Below are positions 1 to 9,059 of a stretch of 64,000 nt of DNA, in pieces. The notes beneath the pieces were generated by a model. It saw only the letters and a program-made list of their open reading frames with translations. It did no database searches and had not been told where the DNA came from. Position 1 is the stretch's first letter. The number at the start of each line of letters is the position of its first letter. Position numbers and translations under genes: made by a program. Location: contig JACJNV010000260.1 in the NCBI GenBank assembly GCA_014695175.1, forward strand, positions 21,420 to 85,419. Direction: 5' to 3'. The DNA is from Microcoleus sp. FACHB-DQ6. GTDB taxonomy: Bacteria > Cyanobacteriota > Cyanobacteriia > Cyanobacteriales > Microcoleaceae.

Positions 1-345
1 CATATTTTTATCTGTGCCGACCAAACCGTGCCCAAGTGCTGCGACCGGCAAACCAGTCTGGAGGCGTGGAATTACTTAAAAAAACGCTTGCAAGAATTGG
101 GGTTGGACAAGCCAAGTGCCACTCGACCAACCTGCGTCTTTCGCACGAAAGCCAATTGCCTGCGAGTATGCGCGTCTGGCCCGATTATGGTAGTCTATCC
201 AGACGGAGTGTGGTATCGCGACGTTACTCCACCCGTCATTGAGAGAATTATTCAGGAACATCTCCTAAACTCAAAGGTAGTTCAAGAATACGCTTTCTTG
301 ACTCATCCTTTGCCTGTGCCTCGTGAGGCGGAGCCAAACATTTAA
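1..345 (+). CDS. (2Fe-2S) ferredoxin-like protein, 5' end cut by window edge
   Basis: The frame is open from base 1 (H-I-F-I-C-A-D...) so the true start lies before the window; the GTG at 28 is internal. The visible 114 residues look like the cyanobacterial thioredoxin-fold 2Fe-2S protein family: Cys5 in FICAD, the Cys13-Cys14 pair, and a second [10 protein letters not shown] motif supply the expected cluster ligands, followed by the family's [10 protein letters not shown] strand and a [10 protein letters not shown] helix. Such proteins are soluble electron carriers or cluster-binding proteins of undefined partner. The stop is at 343-345. Family assignment is from motif recognition; the partner and pathway cannot be read from the sequence. 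Confidence 0.8.
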   Translation, partial: HIFICADQTVPKCCDRQTSLEAWNYLKKRLQELGLDKPSATRPTCVFRTKANCLRVCASGPIMVVYPDGVWYRDVTPPVIERIIQEHLLNSKVVQEYAFLTHPLPVPREAEPNI

Positions 346-994
346 GTGTAGCGCTGTTTAAAGTACAGGGTTATAGGTAAAGTGTTAAATTTAAGGTTAA
401 GGGTGAGAATTTGAGACACTTTGGCGTCCGGGCGATCGCACCTGCTACAGTTCAATAAAACTGTAGTTAGGTTGTTGTCTTCCTTGTGCGGCTTCCCGTG
501 TTCCTTGTGTTTCTCAAAAGGTACAGTAAAAAAAATCGATCCGAGGAACTGTGAAATTTTGTGCAAAAATTTCTCAGTGGCAGACACTCAGCAGGTTGCC
601 AAACTACACTAGAAACAGTTAAATACGTAAGTAGGGAGTCTGCTTAAATTTCTCTATATCAGAAGTACCATTTAAAACCGGGGCATTAACCTGAAATTGA
701 ACCGATCGAGATTAAATATTTAACTTGGGCTCTGTTACGGAGTCTCCAATCAATCAAGGCTGATCTTGATAGGGCGATCGTGAATTACAGGTTTGGGCTG
801 CATTCGAGGTCGTAAGACACTCACAAACAGCCGTCAATTATAGGTTGGAAAGCGGTAATACCCGCCCCGCTTTCCCTCACCGCCATCCCTTCAGCCGATC
901 GTCGTCCTCCACCCCCAGCCTGGTGGCGGGGGACTGACGGAAAAAACAGAAGTGAAAACAAGGAAGCGTGCGGGATACTTTAGCGGGAATAAAC
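346..994. other. 650-bp non-coding stretch with two hairpins near its 3' end
   Basis: No convincing reading frame is seen. The last 150 bases, directly before the response regulator, contain a perfect 9-bp stem (GGAAAGCGG 847-855 with CCGCTTTCC 867-875) and a second GC hairpin (CCCCC 912-916 with GGGGG 928-932). They could form a structured 5' leader or a small RNA, but there is no motif I recognise; either hairpin could also terminate upstream transcription, although neither is followed by a T-run. Confidence 0.4.
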
Positions 995-1645
995 ATGACA
1001 AAGGATAATAATTCAGGAGAGCAAAAACGGCTGATGCTGGTTGACGACGACCCCAACTTGATCTTGCTCGTCAAGGACTACTTGGAGTTTCGGGGTTACA
1101 ACGTCATTACAGCAGAAAACGGCAGAGACGCTCTGGAAAAACTAGAACAAGAAGTTCCCGACTTGATTATCTGCGATGTGATGATGCCGGAAATGGACGG
1201 CTACACTTTAGTCAAACACATCAGAGAAGACCCTCGCACTAACTGGATTCCGGTTCTTTTCTTGTCCGCAAAAGGTCAAAGTTCAGACCGAGTAAAAGGC
1301 TTGAGCACTGGGGCTGACGTTTATATAGTCAAGCCTTTTGAACCAGAAGAACTGGTAGCCCAAGTGGAATCTTCTCTGAAAGCAGCATCCCGCTTGATTC
1401 GCCACTCAAATCCCGGTATGGAGAGTGGCCCAAAAATTAAGGCGCGCCGCAATGTCGAATTGACTCCCACTGAGTTAAAGGTGGTACAGTTGCTAGCCCA
1501 GGGTATGGCTAACCGCCAGATCGCAGACGTGATGAATGTCAGCCAGCGGACTATCGAAAGCCACGTCAGCAATATGCTGGGCAAAACAGGTCTGCACAAC
1601 CGGACAGAGTTAGCTCGCTGGGCTCTTGAAAGCAAAAAGGCTTGA
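995..1645 (+). CDS. NarL/FixJ-family response regulator
   Basis: A 216-residue two-component response regulator: receiver domain at residues 12-130 with the acidic pocket Asp17-Asp18-Asp19, phosphoacceptor Asp61 (IICDVMMPEMDG), and conserved Lys113 (IVKPFEPEEL); a short linker; then a LuxR-type helix-turn-helix at about 155-210 (LTPTELKVVQLLAQG...NRQIADVMNVSQRTIESHV). It is therefore a phosphorylation-controlled DNA-binding protein. ATG 995 is preferred over the GTG at 968 because the receiver begins about 11 residues after it and the extra nine residues have no family support. No histidine kinase is adjacent, so it is an orphan regulator; its kinase and targets cannot be inferred. Confidence 0.9.
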   Translation: MTKDNNSGEQKRLMLVDDDPNLILLVKDYLEFRGYNVITAENGRDALEKLEQEVPDLIICDVMMPEMDGYTLVKHIREDPRTNWIPVLFLSAKGQSSDRVKGLSTGADVYIVKPFEPEELVAQVESSLKAASRLIRHSNPGMESGPKIKARRNVELTPTELKVVQLLAQGMANRQIADVMNVSQRTIESHVSNMLGKTGLHNRTELARWALESKKA

Positions 1646-1982
1646 GCGGAGGTAGTCTGCGCTATGAAATCAGGGGAGCAAAATCTACTGCTATGCGCTT
1701 CGGTATGCCTGCTTGGCGGTAGGGCGGTGGGCGCGGTAGTTTGAAGGCGCCATTAACCTTGACACGGCAGCCGGTATTGAGTTAGTAGGCGTATATTTTT
1801 TGAGGGCACCTCGCTCAAATGCAAGCATGGTTAAAAGAACCCTCTGGCGGTAGAGCCGAAAATATGAAATACTGGGGAGATGGAGTTTTCTGAAGTCTAA
1901 TCTATTGCCTCAGTTAGCTCCATGTTGCTAAAATGTGATATTTAGATTAACTTCTTTCTACAATTATTAGGTCTAAGTTTCT
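1646..1982. other. 337-bp intergenic stretch, nothing recognised
   Basis: The stretch lies between the response regulator and the NYN protein. It is GC-rich in its first half and AT-rich near 1920-1980, where the promoter of the NYN gene is presumably located. I see no open frame with family resemblance, no tandem repeat and no strong hairpin. Confidence 0.3.
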
Positions 1983-2504
1983 ATGACAAACTTAATGAAC
2001 CGCCTTTCTATTTTTGTGGACGGGAACAATATGTTCTACGCTCAACAAAAGAACGGCTGGTTTTTTGATCCTCGCAGGGTGCTCGAATATTTCAAAACTT
2101 CGCAGCCGAATGTCATCTTAATCAATGCTTTCTGGTATACGGGTCTGAAAGACCCCCAAGATCAAAGGGGATTTCGAGATGCTTTGATCAGTCTGGGTTA
2201 CACGGTTCGCACTAAAATTCTTAAGGAATATTACGACGATGCTTCGGGCAGATATTCTCAAAAGGCTAATTTAGACATAGAGATTGTGGTTGATATGTTT
2301 AATACCGTGGATCAATACGACCAAGTTGTGCTGTTTAGCGGGGATGGGGATTTTGAGCGGGCGATCGAGCTGCTCCGCTCGAAAAATACTCATATTACTG
2401 TGGTATCAACCGAAGGAATGATTGCTAGAGAGTTACGAAATGCTACAGATAGGTATATAGACCTAAATGAAATTAGGGAACATATCGAGAAGATGGATTA
2501 TTAG
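1983..2504 (+). CDS. NYN domain protein, LabA-like (DUF88)
   Basis: A 173-residue single-domain protein of the LabA/DUF88 NYN family, a PIN-like fold. Visible acidic signatures are IFVDGNNMFYA near residue 11-21, NLDIEIVVDMF near 98-108 and LFSGDGDFERAIELL near 117-131, the three blocks that build the metal-binding pocket in this family. NYN proteins are predicted ribonucleases; in Synechococcus the paralogue LabA acts in negative feedback of KaiC-driven circadian output. Several paralogues are common per cyanobacterial genome, so equating this copy with LabA itself would be unsafe. ATG 1983 is followed in frame by a second ATG five codons later; either could be used. Confidence 0.85.
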   Translation: MTNLMNRLSIFVDGNNMFYAQQKNGWFFDPRRVLEYFKTSQPNVILINAFWYTGLKDPQDQRGFRDALISLGYTVRTKILKEYYDDASGRYSQKANLDIEIVVDMFNTVDQYDQVVLFSGDGDFERAIELLRSKNTHITVVSTEGMIARELRNATDRYIDLNEIREHIEKMDY

Positions 2505-2591
2505 TCAGTAGTCATTAGTCATTAGTTATTAGTCATTAGTCATTAGTTATTAGTCATTAGTCATTAGTCAGCAGTCATTAGTCAGTAGTTA
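2501..2591. repeat. STRR heptamer array (TAGTCAT and variants)
   Basis: About twelve copies of the heptamer TAGTCAT, with TAGTTAT and TAGTCAG variants, begin within the stop codon of the NYN gene and run 3'. This is a class of short tandemly repeated repetitive sequence known in filamentous cyanobacteria. The array supplies the TAG stop of the upstream gene. Confidence 0.85.
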
Positions 2592-2704
2592 TGGGTGAGG
2601 GGTTATTAATTATTCGTTATTGGCGCGAGACAGGGGACTGGTGACTGGAGGCTAAAATCCAGGAAAACGGACAAGTAAAAATCAGGAAAACACTTTTTAG
2701 AGCT

Positions 2705-4345
2705 ATGAAAACTCAACCAAGTCAAGACCGGATTATTATTTTCGATACGACTTTGCGGGACGGAGAACAATCTCCGGGTGCATCTCTGAATGTGGATGAA
2801 AAGCTGACGATCGCTCGCCAGTTAGCGAGATTGGGCGTGGATGTGATTGAAGCGGGTTTCCCTTTCACCAGCACGGGAGATTTCGAGGCAGTCCAAAAAA
2901 TAGCCCGATCGGTTGGCACGGAAGATGGCCCGACAATTTGCGGTTTAGCACGGGCGAGAAAGCAGGATATTAAAACAGCAGCAGAGGCTCTGAAACCAGC
3001 AGCCAATGCGCGAATTCATACGTTTCTGGCTACGTCTGATATTCACTTGGAGTATAAGCTGAAAAAGACGCGGGCTGAGGTTCTGGAAATTGTGCCGGAA
3101 ATGGTGGCTTACGCTAAGTCTTTTGTGGATGATGTGGAGTTTTCGCCGGAAGATGCTTGTCGTTCGGAACCGGAGTTTTTGTATCAGGTTCTGGAAACGG
3201 CGATCGCCGCGGGTGCGACTACTGTTAATATTCCCGATACGGTCGGCTACACGACTCCGAGCGAATTTGGGGCTTTGATTCGCGGAATTAAGGAAAATGT
3301 GCCGAATATCGATCGCGCAATTATTTCGGTTCACGGTCACAATGACTTAGGATTGGCTGTTGCTAACTTTTTGGAAGCTGTGAAAAATGGCGCCAGACAG
3401 TTAGAATGCACGATTAACGGGATTGGCGAACGGGCGGGAAATGCGGCTCTGGAAGAGTTGGTAATGGCGCTTTACGTGCGGCGCCAATATTATAATCCGT
3501 TCTTGGGCAGGCCTGCGGATTCTGAGGAACCGCTGACAAATATTGACTCGCGCCAAATTTACAAAACTTCGCGCTTGGTTTCCAATTTGACGGGGATGTT
3601 GGTGCAGCCAAATAAGGCGATTGTCGGGGCAAATGCTTTCGCTCACGAGTCGGGAATTCACCAAGACGGAGTGCTCAAAAATAAGCGGACATACGAGATT
3701 ATGGATGCCGAGTCGATCGGCTTGACAGAAAATCAAATCGTCTTGGGCAAATTGTCGGGGCGCCACGCTTTTCACACTCGCTTGAAAGAGTTGGGTTTTG
3801 AAATGGCCGACGATGAGCTAAATAAGGCTTTTGTCAAGTTCAAAGATTTAGCAGACAAGAAAAAAGAGATTACGGATTGGGATTTAGAGGCGATCGCCAA
3901 TAACGAAGTGCACCAAGCACCGGAACTTTTCCGCTTAGAATTGGTGCAAGTTTCTTGCGGCGACAAATCTCGCCCGACAGCAACTGTCACTGTGCGGAAT
4001 CCGGCGGGCGAAGAATTGACCGATGCTGCGATCGGCACTGGGCCTGTGGATGCGATTTACAGAGCAATTAACCGGGTGGTAAACGTACCCAACGAGTTGA
4101 TCGAGTTTTCTGTACAGTCGGTGACAGCGGGAATAGATGCGATCGGCGAAGTAACAATTCGCTTGCGCCACGAAGGCAAAGTATTTTCCGGTCACTCGGC
4201 AAATACCGACATTATCGTAGCCTCCGCAGAAGCATACATCAGCGCTTTAAATCGCCTGTATCAGGCATTGCAGCATAGTGCTGAAAAATCCTCCGAACAG
4301 CCAACTCCGATCGGAAATCAAGTTGTTGCAGAAGCACAGCGCTGA
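2705..4345 (+). CDS. leuA: 2-isopropylmalate synthase
   Basis: First committed enzyme of leucine synthesis: condenses acetyl-CoA with 2-oxoisovalerate to 2-isopropylmalate in the cytosol. The 546-residue length fits the bacterial LeuA class. The HMGL-like TIM barrel starts with [16 protein letters not shown] (residues 13-28), the metal-binding HxH motif appears as SVHGHNDLG, followed by [18 protein letters not shown] and [16 protein letters not shown]. The C-terminal leucine-sensing dimer domain (from about residue 400, [12 protein letters not shown]...) is complete, so end-product inhibition by leucine is expected. A short divergent tail follows. It stands alone; hisC, a second amino-acid gene, is 2 kb away on the other strand. 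Confidence 0.97.
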   Translation: MKTQPSQDRIIIFDTTLRDGEQSPGASLNVDEKLTIARQLARLGVDVIEAGFPFTSTGDFEAVQKIARSVGTEDGPTICGLARARKQDIKTAAEALKPAANARIHTFLATSDIHLEYKLKKTRAEVLEIVPEMVAYAKSFVDDVEFSPEDACRSEPEFLYQVLETAIAAGATTVNIPDTVGYTTPSEFGALIRGIKENVPNIDRAIISVHGHNDLGLAVANFLEAVKNGARQLECTINGIGERAGNAALEELVMALYVRRQYYNPFLGRPADSEEPLTNIDSRQIYKTSRLVSNLTGMLVQPNKAIVGANAFAHESGIHQDGVLKNKRTYEIMDAESIGLTENQIVLGKLSGRHAFHTRLKELGFEMADDELNKAFVKFKDLADKKKEITDWDLEAIANNEVHQAPELFRLELVQVSCGDKSRPTATVTVRNPAGEELTDAAIGTGPVDAIYRAINRVVNVPNELIEFSVQSVTAGIDAIGEVTIRLRHEGKVFSGHSANTDIIVASAEAYISALNRLYQALQHSAEKSSEQPTPIGNQVVAEAQR

Positions 4346-4376
4346 TAAATTTCTTGTCAGCCATTTTTCTTGAAAC

Positions 4377-4465
4377 AAACCGCAGACGAACCCAGATCGA
4401 AGCAGATAACTCTCAATTAATCTGCGTTAATCCGGGTTCATCTGCGGTTTAAAAGTATTTTTTTT
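4377..4465 (+). terminator. Long inverted repeat with T-run after leuA
   Basis: Arms 4377-4396 and 4431-4450 are complementary over 20 bases with two mismatches, an inner stem GCAGAT/ATCTGC (4402-4407, 4420-4425) extends the fold, and a run of eight T follows at 4458-4465. Position 30 bp after leuA makes it a plausible factor-independent terminator. The arm sequence (ATCTGCG...) also resembles a dispersed repeat seen at 7255-7300, so it may be a repeat that doubles as a terminator. Confidence 0.55.
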
Positions 4466-4487
4466 ACTAAGAACCAACTCTTGAAAA

Positions 4488-5288
4488 ATGCAAGACGAAA
4501 CCTTAAAAAAAGAGCGGCAATTCCACGATGCTTGGGCATCCACAATCGATATTGACGGCATTCGAGTCAATGATTACTTTGAAGCTTGCACCGCCCCAGA
4601 AAATAGATTTATCGTCCAGCAAATGGGCGATATTACGGGTAAACGCCTGTTAGATTTAGGCTGTGGCGCGGGAGAAAATAGCGTTTATTTTGCTAAAAAA
4701 GGCGCAGATTGTGTGGCTGCCGACTATTCTCAAGGCATGGTAGAAGTTGCTCTGAAATTGGCAGAGAAAAACGGCGTCAAAATAGAAGGCTGCACGGTGA
4801 ATGCAATGGCTATGGATTTCCCCGACAACAGTTTTGATATTGTTTACGCTTCTAATTTGCTGCACCATTTGCCGGAACCTGAAAAGGCAATTCGCGAAAT
4901 GCACCGGGTGCTAAAGCCTGGGGGAAAAGCTTGTTTTTGGGACCCGATGAAGCACAATCCGGTGATTAATGTTTACCGCAGGATGGCGACTGAGGTGCGG
5001 ACGGAGGATGAAACTCCTTTGGACATTAATATTGTGAATTTGGTCAAGTCTTTGTTTTCGGAGACGGCTTACGATACGTTTTGGCTGACATCGCTGTGGA
5101 TTTTTTTACGCTTTTATTTGATCGAAAAAGTGCATCCAAATGAGGAGCGTTATTGGAAAAAGATTATCATTGAACAAGAGAGATTGAAACCGGAATACTC
5201 TCGGTTGGAAGGGTTGGATGGGTTTTTGAAGAAGTTGCCTTTGATGAAGCGCTTGGCTTGGAATTTAGCTGTTGTGGCAACGAAGTAA
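4488..5288 (+). CDS. Class I SAM-dependent methyltransferase
   Basis: A 266-residue methyltransferase of the UbiE/Methyltransf_11 type. Motif I is LLDLGCGAGENSVYFAKKG (about residues 54-72), the acidic ribose-binding position follows in VAADYSQGMVE, and the post-II region reads FDIVYASNLLHHLPEPEKAI with the usual HRVLKPGG segment. The C-terminal 90 residues contain a hydrophobic stretch (FWLTSLWIFLRFYLI) that may touch membrane or bind a lipophilic substrate. The substrate is unknown. It is not overlapped with leuA and is separated from it by a terminator-like repeat, so it is probably transcribed on its own. Confidence 0.85.
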   Translation: MQDETLKKERQFHDAWASTIDIDGIRVNDYFEACTAPENRFIVQQMGDITGKRLLDLGCGAGENSVYFAKKGADCVAADYSQGMVEVALKLAEKNGVKIEGCTVNAMAMDFPDNSFDIVYASNLLHHLPEPEKAIREMHRVLKPGGKACFWDPMKHNPVINVYRRMATEVRTEDETPLDINIVNLVKSLFSETAYDTFWLTSLWIFLRFYLIEKVHPNEERYWKKIIIEQERLKPEYSRLEGLDGFLKKLPLMKRLAWNLAVVATK

Positions 5289-5334
5289 TTAAAAAAAGTA
5301 CAATAAGTCAAAGCATTTAATTAAGAGGCTAATT

Positions 5335-5652
5335 ATGCCAGAAACTATTACTGCTATCTACGAAAATGGGGTTTTGCGTCCCCTGAGTCCTTTGTCATTG
5401 AATGATGGGGAAACGGTGCAAATCAAAATTGTAACGGAAGTGTCGCCGGAAGAACTCAAGGGCGATCGCGAAAAGGCGATTAAGTTGATGGATGTACGGG
5501 GATTGGGGCGTTTGCCAAAAAAACAGGGTAAGCTCGATCGAGCCGAATTAATCAAGCGCGCGCAGCAGTGGCGCGAATTGATGCAAAAAATGGAACCGCT
5601 ACCAGGTAAGCCTCTCTCAGAAATCGTTATCGAGGATCGCGGCCCGTGGTAA
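5335..5652 (+). CDS. DUF104/AF2212-like antitoxin
   Basis: A 105-residue protein whose first 35 residues match the DUF104 (AF2212-like) antitoxin pattern: ITAIYENGVLRPLSPLSLNDGETVQIKI. The remainder is charged and probably disordered, forming the toxin-wrapping tail. Its last codons overlap the downstream PIN gene by 7 bp, the usual arrangement of a type II pair in which the antitoxin is translated first. The N-terminal domain would be expected to bind the operon promoter and the tail to neutralise the PIN RNase; both are inferences from the family. Confidence 0.85.
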   Translation: MPETITAIYENGVLRPLSPLSLNDGETVQIKIVTEVSPEELKGDREKAIKLMDVRGLGRLPKKQGKLDRAELIKRAQQWRELMQKMEPLPGKPLSEIVIEDRGPW

Positions 5653-6116
5653 ATGCTTATTTTCTGGATACTAGCGCTTTAGTCAAACGATACGTGCCTG
5701 AAATAGGCAGTGACTGGATTTTATCGATTACCGATCCTGCTACAAACAGCGATTTAGTTATTAGCCAGATTACTTGGGTGGAGGTACACAGCGCTTTTGC
5801 ACGCCGTCTGCGGGATAGAAGTTTGTCTGCGGAGCGCTTTGATTTAATTGGGCAAAAAGTTAGGGAGGATTTTGAAAATGAATACCGAGTCATAGATGTC
5901 GATCAAACTTTGATAGAAACAGCCACCGAATTGGTGATGCAACATCCGCTGCGCGCTTATGATTCTGTACAGTTAGCCTCGGCTTTGCGTTTTCAATCTA
6001 CTACTCTCCTTTCCCAGCCAGAAACTCGGCTGATTTTTGTTTCGGCGGACAACAGATTGCTGGATATTGCTCAGTCTGCAGGGTTGGCGACGGATAATCC
6101 TAATAATTATCAGTAA
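5646..6116 (+). CDS. PIN-domain toxin (VapC-like RNase)
   Basis: A 156-residue PIN domain protein. The acidic catalytic residues are present: Asp8 (FLDTSALVKRY), Glu46 (TWVEVHSAF), Asp106 (RAYDSVQLASAL) and Asp135 (FVSADNRLL), so it should be an active Mg-dependent ribonuclease, by family a tRNA- or mRNA-cleaving toxin. The start is GTG 5646, lying inside the end of the antitoxin frame; no ATG is available before the PIN motif. The gene ends before a hairpin shared with convergent hisC. Confidence 0.88.
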   Translation: MVNAYFLDTSALVKRYVPEIGSDWILSITDPATNSDLVISQITWVEVHSAFARRLRDRSLSAERFDLIGQKVREDFENEYRVIDVDQTLIETATELVMQHPLRAYDSVQLASALRFQSTTLLSQPETRLIFVSADNRLLDIAQSAGLATDNPNNYQ

Positions 6117-6128
6117 TCAAGATGTTTG

Positions 6129-6179
6129 TAGTGAGGAATGCCAGTCTCCCTAAAAATCATAGGACTAAAGTCCTCACTA
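6129..6179. terminator. Hairpin repeat between convergent genes
   Basis: TAGTGAGGA (6129-6137) pairs with TCCTCACTA (6171-6179), and the right half also contains the small palindrome AGGACTAAAGTCCT. It sits between the converging PIN toxin and hisC, where it could end transcription from both sides. The GGACTAAAGTCC core looks like a dispersed cyanobacterial repeat rather than a gene-specific site. Confidence 0.45.
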
Positions 6180-6205
6180 GAAACTAATTTTAGTGCGATC
6201 GTTAT

Positions 6206-7252
6206 TTAGAGAATTTCTTTCAAAGTTTTAAGTAATATTTGATTCTGTTCCTCCGTACCTACACTAATCCGCAATTTGTCTTCTAATCGCGGCTGATTGA
6301 AGTATCGAATCAATATTCCCCGTACTTTGAGTGTTTGATAAATTCTTTCAGCATCGCCTTTTGGCGGCCTAACTAACAAAAAGTTGGTTTGCGAGGGCGA
6401 AACTTCAAAGCCTAATTCCTGGAAACTAACGGCTAGTTTTGCTCGCGAGGCCTTAATCTTTTCGGCGTTGGCTATTTTGTGGTCTTGATCTGCGATCGCA
6501 GCCGCCCCCACTGCATAGGCTAAAGCATCCACATTATAGCTGTCTTTGATTTTATTTAATTCTGCCAGCAGCGCCGGATTTGCTATACCAAAACCCAGCC
6601 TCAATCCGGCCAGGGAATAACCTTTTGAAAGCGTCCTCAAAACTATAACATTACTGTACTTTTTTGTCAAGGTCAAAGCATTTTCTTCGGCGAAATCTAC
6701 ATAAGCTTCGTCGATCACAAGAATGCCCGATAACTCTTTAGCCAGTTTCTCCAAATCTTCAACCGATATGGCTGTTCCCGATGGACTGTTTGGCGAAGCT
6801 ACAAATGTCACTGCACCCTGGGCTGCTATTAGCAAATCGACTGGTAACTTGTAGTCGTCGGGATAAGGAACTTCGACAAATTCTGCATCTTGAATTTCTG
6901 CCAAAGTGCGGTACAATACATACGTAGGCGCGGGACAAACAATCTGTTTCCCAGATTCGCCCACAGCGCGAACTATCAAGTTTAATAAATCGTCGCTGCC
7001 GTTACCTACAACAATCCAATCGTCAGCCACTCCCAAAACTTGACTAGCAGCAATACGAAAACTTTTGCCAGTTGGATCTGGATAGCGCCGCAGAATTTCT
7101 CCGTCTATTTCCTGAAGCACTTTTAAGGCTTTGGGAGAAGGCGGATAGGGATTTTCATTAGAATTTAGTTTAATAATTTTTGTGCCTAGCGGTGGCTGTT
7201 CTCCCGGCACATAGCCAGACATTTCGTGGATGCTTTTGCGAAAGTAATTCAT
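6206..7252 (-). CDS. hisC: Histidinol-phosphate aminotransferase
   Basis: A 348-residue class I/II PLP aminotransferase of HisC length, interconverting histidinol phosphate and imidazole-acetol phosphate in histidine synthesis. Visible signatures: IIKLNSNENPYPPSP near residue 27, VVGNGSDDLL (81-90), FVASPNSPSGT (150-160), IDEAYVDF (180-187), and the PLP lysine Lys210 in VLRTLSKGYSLAGLRLGFG. C-terminal FLLVRPP and GILIRYF segments are typical of HisC. It begins 52 bp downstream of the GDPD gene on the same strand and might be co-transcribed with it, but the gap holds a repeated ATCTGCGTTT motif. Confidence 0.93.
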   Translation of the reverse strand: MNYFRKSIHEMSGYVPGEQPPLGTKIIKLNSNENPYPPSPKALKVLQEIDGEILRRYPDPTGKSFRIAASQVLGVADDWIVVGNGSDDLLNLIVRAVGESGKQIVCPAPTYVLYRTLAEIQDAEFVEVPYPDDYKLPVDLLIAAQGAVTFVASPNSPSGTAISVEDLEKLAKELSGILVIDEAYVDFAEENALTLTKKYSNVIVLRTLSKGYSLAGLRLGFGIANPALLAELNKIKDSYNVDALAYAVGAAAIADQDHKIANAEKIKASRAKLAVSFQELGFEVSPSQTNFLLVRPPKGDAERIYQTLKVRGILIRYFNQPRLEDKLRISVGTEEQNQILLKTLKEIL

Positions 7253-7304
7253 CTATTATCTGCGTTTATCTGCGTTTATCTGCCTTCCTCTGCGGTTAAA
7301 AATA

Positions 7305-8018
7305 TCATATCAAACAATTAGTGACTATCCGCGTTATACCCAAATCAATTAACTTTTGCATATCCGCTCGATCGTCCACCGTCCAGGCCACAATGTCAAC
7401 TCCCTGACTCCGGCTTTCTTGAATTAGTGCGGGGTTTTCCAGCAACACGCGGTACTGGCTGCTAATCAAATTATCCCGATGCGTCACAGCTTGAGCAAAT
7501 TGATTTTTGTAAGCTTCTAGATTAGCAACAATGTGTCCGATCGCCAAATCGCCCGATAGCCGCCGCACTTGTTCCAGAAATCCAGCGTTAAAAGAGGTAA
7601 TAACGCATTTGTGTTGGATTTCTTCGCCCTTCAAACAGTTGACAAAACCCGCGACATCTGCGTCAGACCACTCGCAGTGAGGTTTGACATCAAAATAAAG
7701 AAATTGACCAACATTTTTGAGTATGGTTAATGCGGCTTTTAAAGTAGGGATTTTTTCTTGTGAAAATTCATCGCTAAACCATTTTCCCGCATTAAGTGTC
7801 TGCAATTCAGACAGGGTTGTTTCCCTAACTTTGCCAGAAACTCCAGTGATTCTATCCAGTGTTGCGTCGTGAAAAATCACTGGTACGTTGTCGGCGGATA
7901 GCTGGATGTCAAATTCGATCGAATGAGCTCCACGGGCGATCGCCAGTTCAAAAGCTGCTAAAGTATTCTCGGGGGCGATCGCCGAAAATCCCCGATGTGC
8001 GATAATTTCTAAATTCAC
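7305..8018 (-). CDS. Glycerophosphodiester phosphodiesterase
   Basis: A 237-residue GDPD-fold enzyme that hydrolyses glycerophosphodiesters to an alcohol and glycerol 3-phosphate. Key residues are visible: His8-Arg9 in IAHRGFSAIAPENT, Glu35 and Asp37 in SIEFDIQLSADNVPVIFHD, and His50. No signal peptide is seen, so it should be cytosolic, probably recycling phospholipid head groups. Its ATG overlaps the stop of the upstream alpha/beta hydrolase by 4 bp, indicating translational coupling. Confidence 0.92.
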   Translation of the reverse strand: MNLEIIAHRGFSAIAPENTLAAFELAIARGAHSIEFDIQLSADNVPVIFHDATLDRITGVSGKVRETTLSELQTLNAGKWFSDEFSQEKIPTLKAALTILKNVGQFLYFDVKPHCEWSDADVAGFVNCLKGEEIQHKCVITSFNAGFLEQVRRLSGDLAIGHIVANLEAYKNQFAQAVTHRDNLISSQYRVLLENPALIQESRSQGVDIVAWTVDDRADMQKLIDLGITRIVTNCLI

Positions 8019-8869
8019 TGTCTTGTGCCCTCTAAAAAATCTGCCACAGTTTGATTAAAAGTTTCCGGTTCAGTCAAAAAAGACCAGTGATTTCCAGGTA
8101 TTTTTGCAACCGTAAGATTTTTCAAGTATCTATTGTATGGCTGCATTTGCCAAGCCATGCGATTTACGCCTTTTTCCGGCTGTACAAACAAAGTCGGTAT
8201 CTCAATATTTTCAGTTAACCCGGCAACTTTCATCACTTCTGCAAATATCTGATTTCTGGCGGCAATCGCAAATTTACTGCCCCAAGTTCCGTCGGATTTT
8301 TGTTCGATTTGGTGTTGGAATACCATTTGCTGCACCTCACTCCAATCCGCGTATTCTCCCGATTGTTTTGCTGCTGCTTCTGCTTGGGATAAAGTCGCAA
8401 ACGGGCCCACACATTTGAGACAGTCTAATTTTCGGTAAACAATTGGCAAGGTGAGTTTCATCGCGGCGGGCAGTTTGGTGATGAAGATGGGGTCTACTAA
8501 AATCATACTGCAAAAGCGATCGGGATTTTGCCTCGCCCAAATCGCGGCTAGTTTTCCCGTCCAAGAATGTCCTAAAATGTGGGCGTCTGGCCAGTTGAGA
8601 TGTGCCATCAAAGCTTCTAAATCTGCGATCGCACTTTCAAAAGTATAGCCTGTTTTCGGTTTGCTACTTTCTCCGTGACCGCGCATATCTGGCGCTACAA
8701 TATGATAGCGGTTGGACAAGTAATTGCCCAAGTTAGTCCAGACACACGCACTATCTGCTAAACCGTGCAGCAGCAGCAAACGCGGAACTTTTTCTGACCC
8801 ACTTTCTGGCTGCCATTCTAGGTAGGAAAGTTCGATGTCTGGTAAGTGCAAAGTATTACGAGTTGGCAT
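8015..8869 (-). CDS. Alpha/beta hydrolase
   Basis: A 284-residue alpha/beta hydrolase. The oxyanion region LLLLHGLADSACVW (31-44), the nucleophile elbow GHSWTG with Ser102, and a C-terminal PGNHWSF motif holding the likely catalytic His are all present; VAPDMRGHGESSKP is the typical strand-4 loop. The substrate is not predictable. Coupling with the GDPD gene (4-bp overlap) suggests a joint role in ester or lipid turnover, which is inference. No signal peptide is visible. Confidence 0.85.
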   Translation of the reverse strand: MPTRNTLHLPDIELSYLEWQPESGSEKVPRLLLLHGLADSACVWTNLGNYLSNRYHIVAPDMRGHGESSKPKTGYTFESAIADLEALMAHLNWPDAHILGHSWTGKLAAIWARQNPDRFCSMILVDPIFITKLPAAMKLTLPIVYRKLDCLKCVGPFATLSQAEAAAKQSGEYADWSEVQQMVFQHQIEQKSDGTWGSKFAIAARNQIFAEVMKVAGLTENIEIPTLFVQPEKGVNRMAWQMQPYNRYLKNLTVAKIPGNHWSFLTEPETFNQTVADFLEGTRQ

Positions 8870-8928
8870 AATTAGGGTATTTTATAGTTAAATAAATTTT
8901 ATTTCACCTCATTTATACTGTTTTTATG

Positions 8929-9001
8929 AACAGGCAAGATGCCTGTTCCACAAAGAGTGAATTTTATTCTACTGTTTTGATCGACAGGCAAGATCCCTGT
9001 T
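8929..9001. repeat. Two AACAGGCA hairpin repeats
   Basis: AACAGGCA-AGA-TGCCTGTT (8929-8947) is a perfect 8-bp hairpin with a 3-base loop; a second copy with one mismatch lies at 8984-9001. Each is followed by CACAAAGA. The same unit recurs at 50491 and 50539, so this is a dispersed repeat family. Confidence 0.8.
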
Positions 9002-9059
9002 TCACAAAGAATAAATCTTCTTGTGGGGTGGGCCGTTGCTCCTAGCCCGCCCTTATTAC

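Noticed and set aside
1983-2504. Assigning the gene as the circadian labA
   Set aside because: Many cyanobacterial NYN paralogues exist and nothing circadian is nearby, so only LabA-like is justified.
2501-2591. Possible CRISPR array (and likewise 29690-29868)
   Set aside because: Units are contiguous heptamers with no spacers; they are STRR sequences. No cas gene is present.
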